Assembly: GCA_013044425.1 (NCBI GenBank)
Contig: JABEUK010000125.1
Location: 1 to 14,073 of the forward strand
Origin: Thermoplasmata archaeon
Lineage (GTDB): Archaea; Thermoplasmatota; Thermoplasmata; Lutacidiplasmatales; UBA184
DNA length: 14,073 bases
Direction: 5' to 3'
Below are positions 13,919 through 14,073 of the stretch, piece by piece. The translations under genes were made by a program, and so were the position numbers. The notes under the pieces are model-generated. The model had not been told where the DNA came from, did not search any database, and was given only the letters and a program-made list of their open reading frames with translations. Within the stretch, counting starts at the first letter, position 1; the number at the start of each line of letters is the position of its first letter.

Positions 13919-14073
13919 GCTTCCTTCTCCCGCGGCTCGAGGAACCGCACGATCTCCTTCACCACCTCGTTCGGAGATAGCTCGGAGGAGTCGATCGTGA
14001 GGTCGGCGGGCTCCGTATCGAGATCGATCTCGTAGAGGGCGCGGTAGCGGCGGTGCTCGCTCGCCTCCCGATC
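13915..14073 (-). CDS. cmk: Cytidylate kinase, C-terminal fragment (continues past the window edge)
   Basis: The last 52 codons of a gene entering from the right edge. The visible segment contains EHRRYRALYEIDLDTEP and LTIDSSELSPNEVV and ends REKEA. This matches the C-terminus of archaeal cytidylate kinases, where an Arg/Tyr-rich stretch precedes YGID and a VIDTS-type strand and turn. The enzyme phosphorylates CMP and dCMP with ATP. The identification leans partly on its position immediately before cbf5, a frequent archaeal arrangement. The TGA stop overlaps the GTG start of cbf5. The catalytic P-loop is outside the window. Confidence 0.75.
   Translation of the reverse strand, partial: DREASEHRRYRALYEIDLDTEPADLTIDSSELSPNEVVKEIVRFLEPREKEA

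Overview
The window is a gene-dense, GC-rich stretch of chromosome that I read as archaeal. The evidence is a PCNA sliding clamp, a Cbf5-type tRNA/rRNA pseudouridine synthase with a C-terminal PUA domain that overlaps an archaeal-style cytidylate kinase, a long archaeal FKBP, a stand-alone Lrp/AsnC RAM domain, and several genes whose start codon lies about 26-30 bases after a TATA-like box with no leader. A high-GC member of the Thermoplasmatota is my best guess; this is inference and no rRNA is present to test it. No mobile element, CRISPR array, tRNA or rRNA was recognised.

Layout. 1-860: a membrane-anchored class I methyltransferase (+) converges on two tandem mini-genes (-) of about 45 codons, each encoding one membrane helix; both are too short for ordinary gene calling. 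About 840-1059 is non-coding as far as I can see and holds a 8-bp-arm inverted repeat. 1060-3973 (-): NAD-dependent sugar epimerase, GT2 glycosyltransferase and an FKBP prolyl isomerase; the first two form an operon and the FKBP probably has its own leaderless promoter. 4067-4609 (+) is a RimJ/RimL-like GNAT acetyltransferase, divergent from the epimerase and overlapping AlaX (-) at its 3' end. 5425-7434 (+): PCNA, then a thiolase. 7431-9061 (-): cysteinyl-tRNA synthetase translationally coupled to a glyoxalase-fold (VOC) protein. 9177-9902 (+): RAM-domain protein and a BCP/PrxQ peroxiredoxin. 9899-14073 (-): cytidylate kinase (partial, continues off the right edge), Cbf5, and a 1006-residue MMPL/RND transporter.

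How the genes fit together. Most are housekeeping: translation quality and RNA modification (CysRS, AlaX, Cbf5), replication (PCNA), nucleotide synthesis (Cmk), protein folding (FKBP), peroxide defence (peroxiredoxin), surface glycan synthesis (epimerase plus glycosyltransferase) and membrane export (MMPL). The region is very compact: all four convergent gene pairs overlap at their stop codons and two same-strand pairs overlap by four bases. I did not find a clear undescribed multi-gene system. The least explained elements are the two mini membrane-protein genes beside the methyltransferase, and the unusual zinc-site spacing and short C-terminus of the CysRS.
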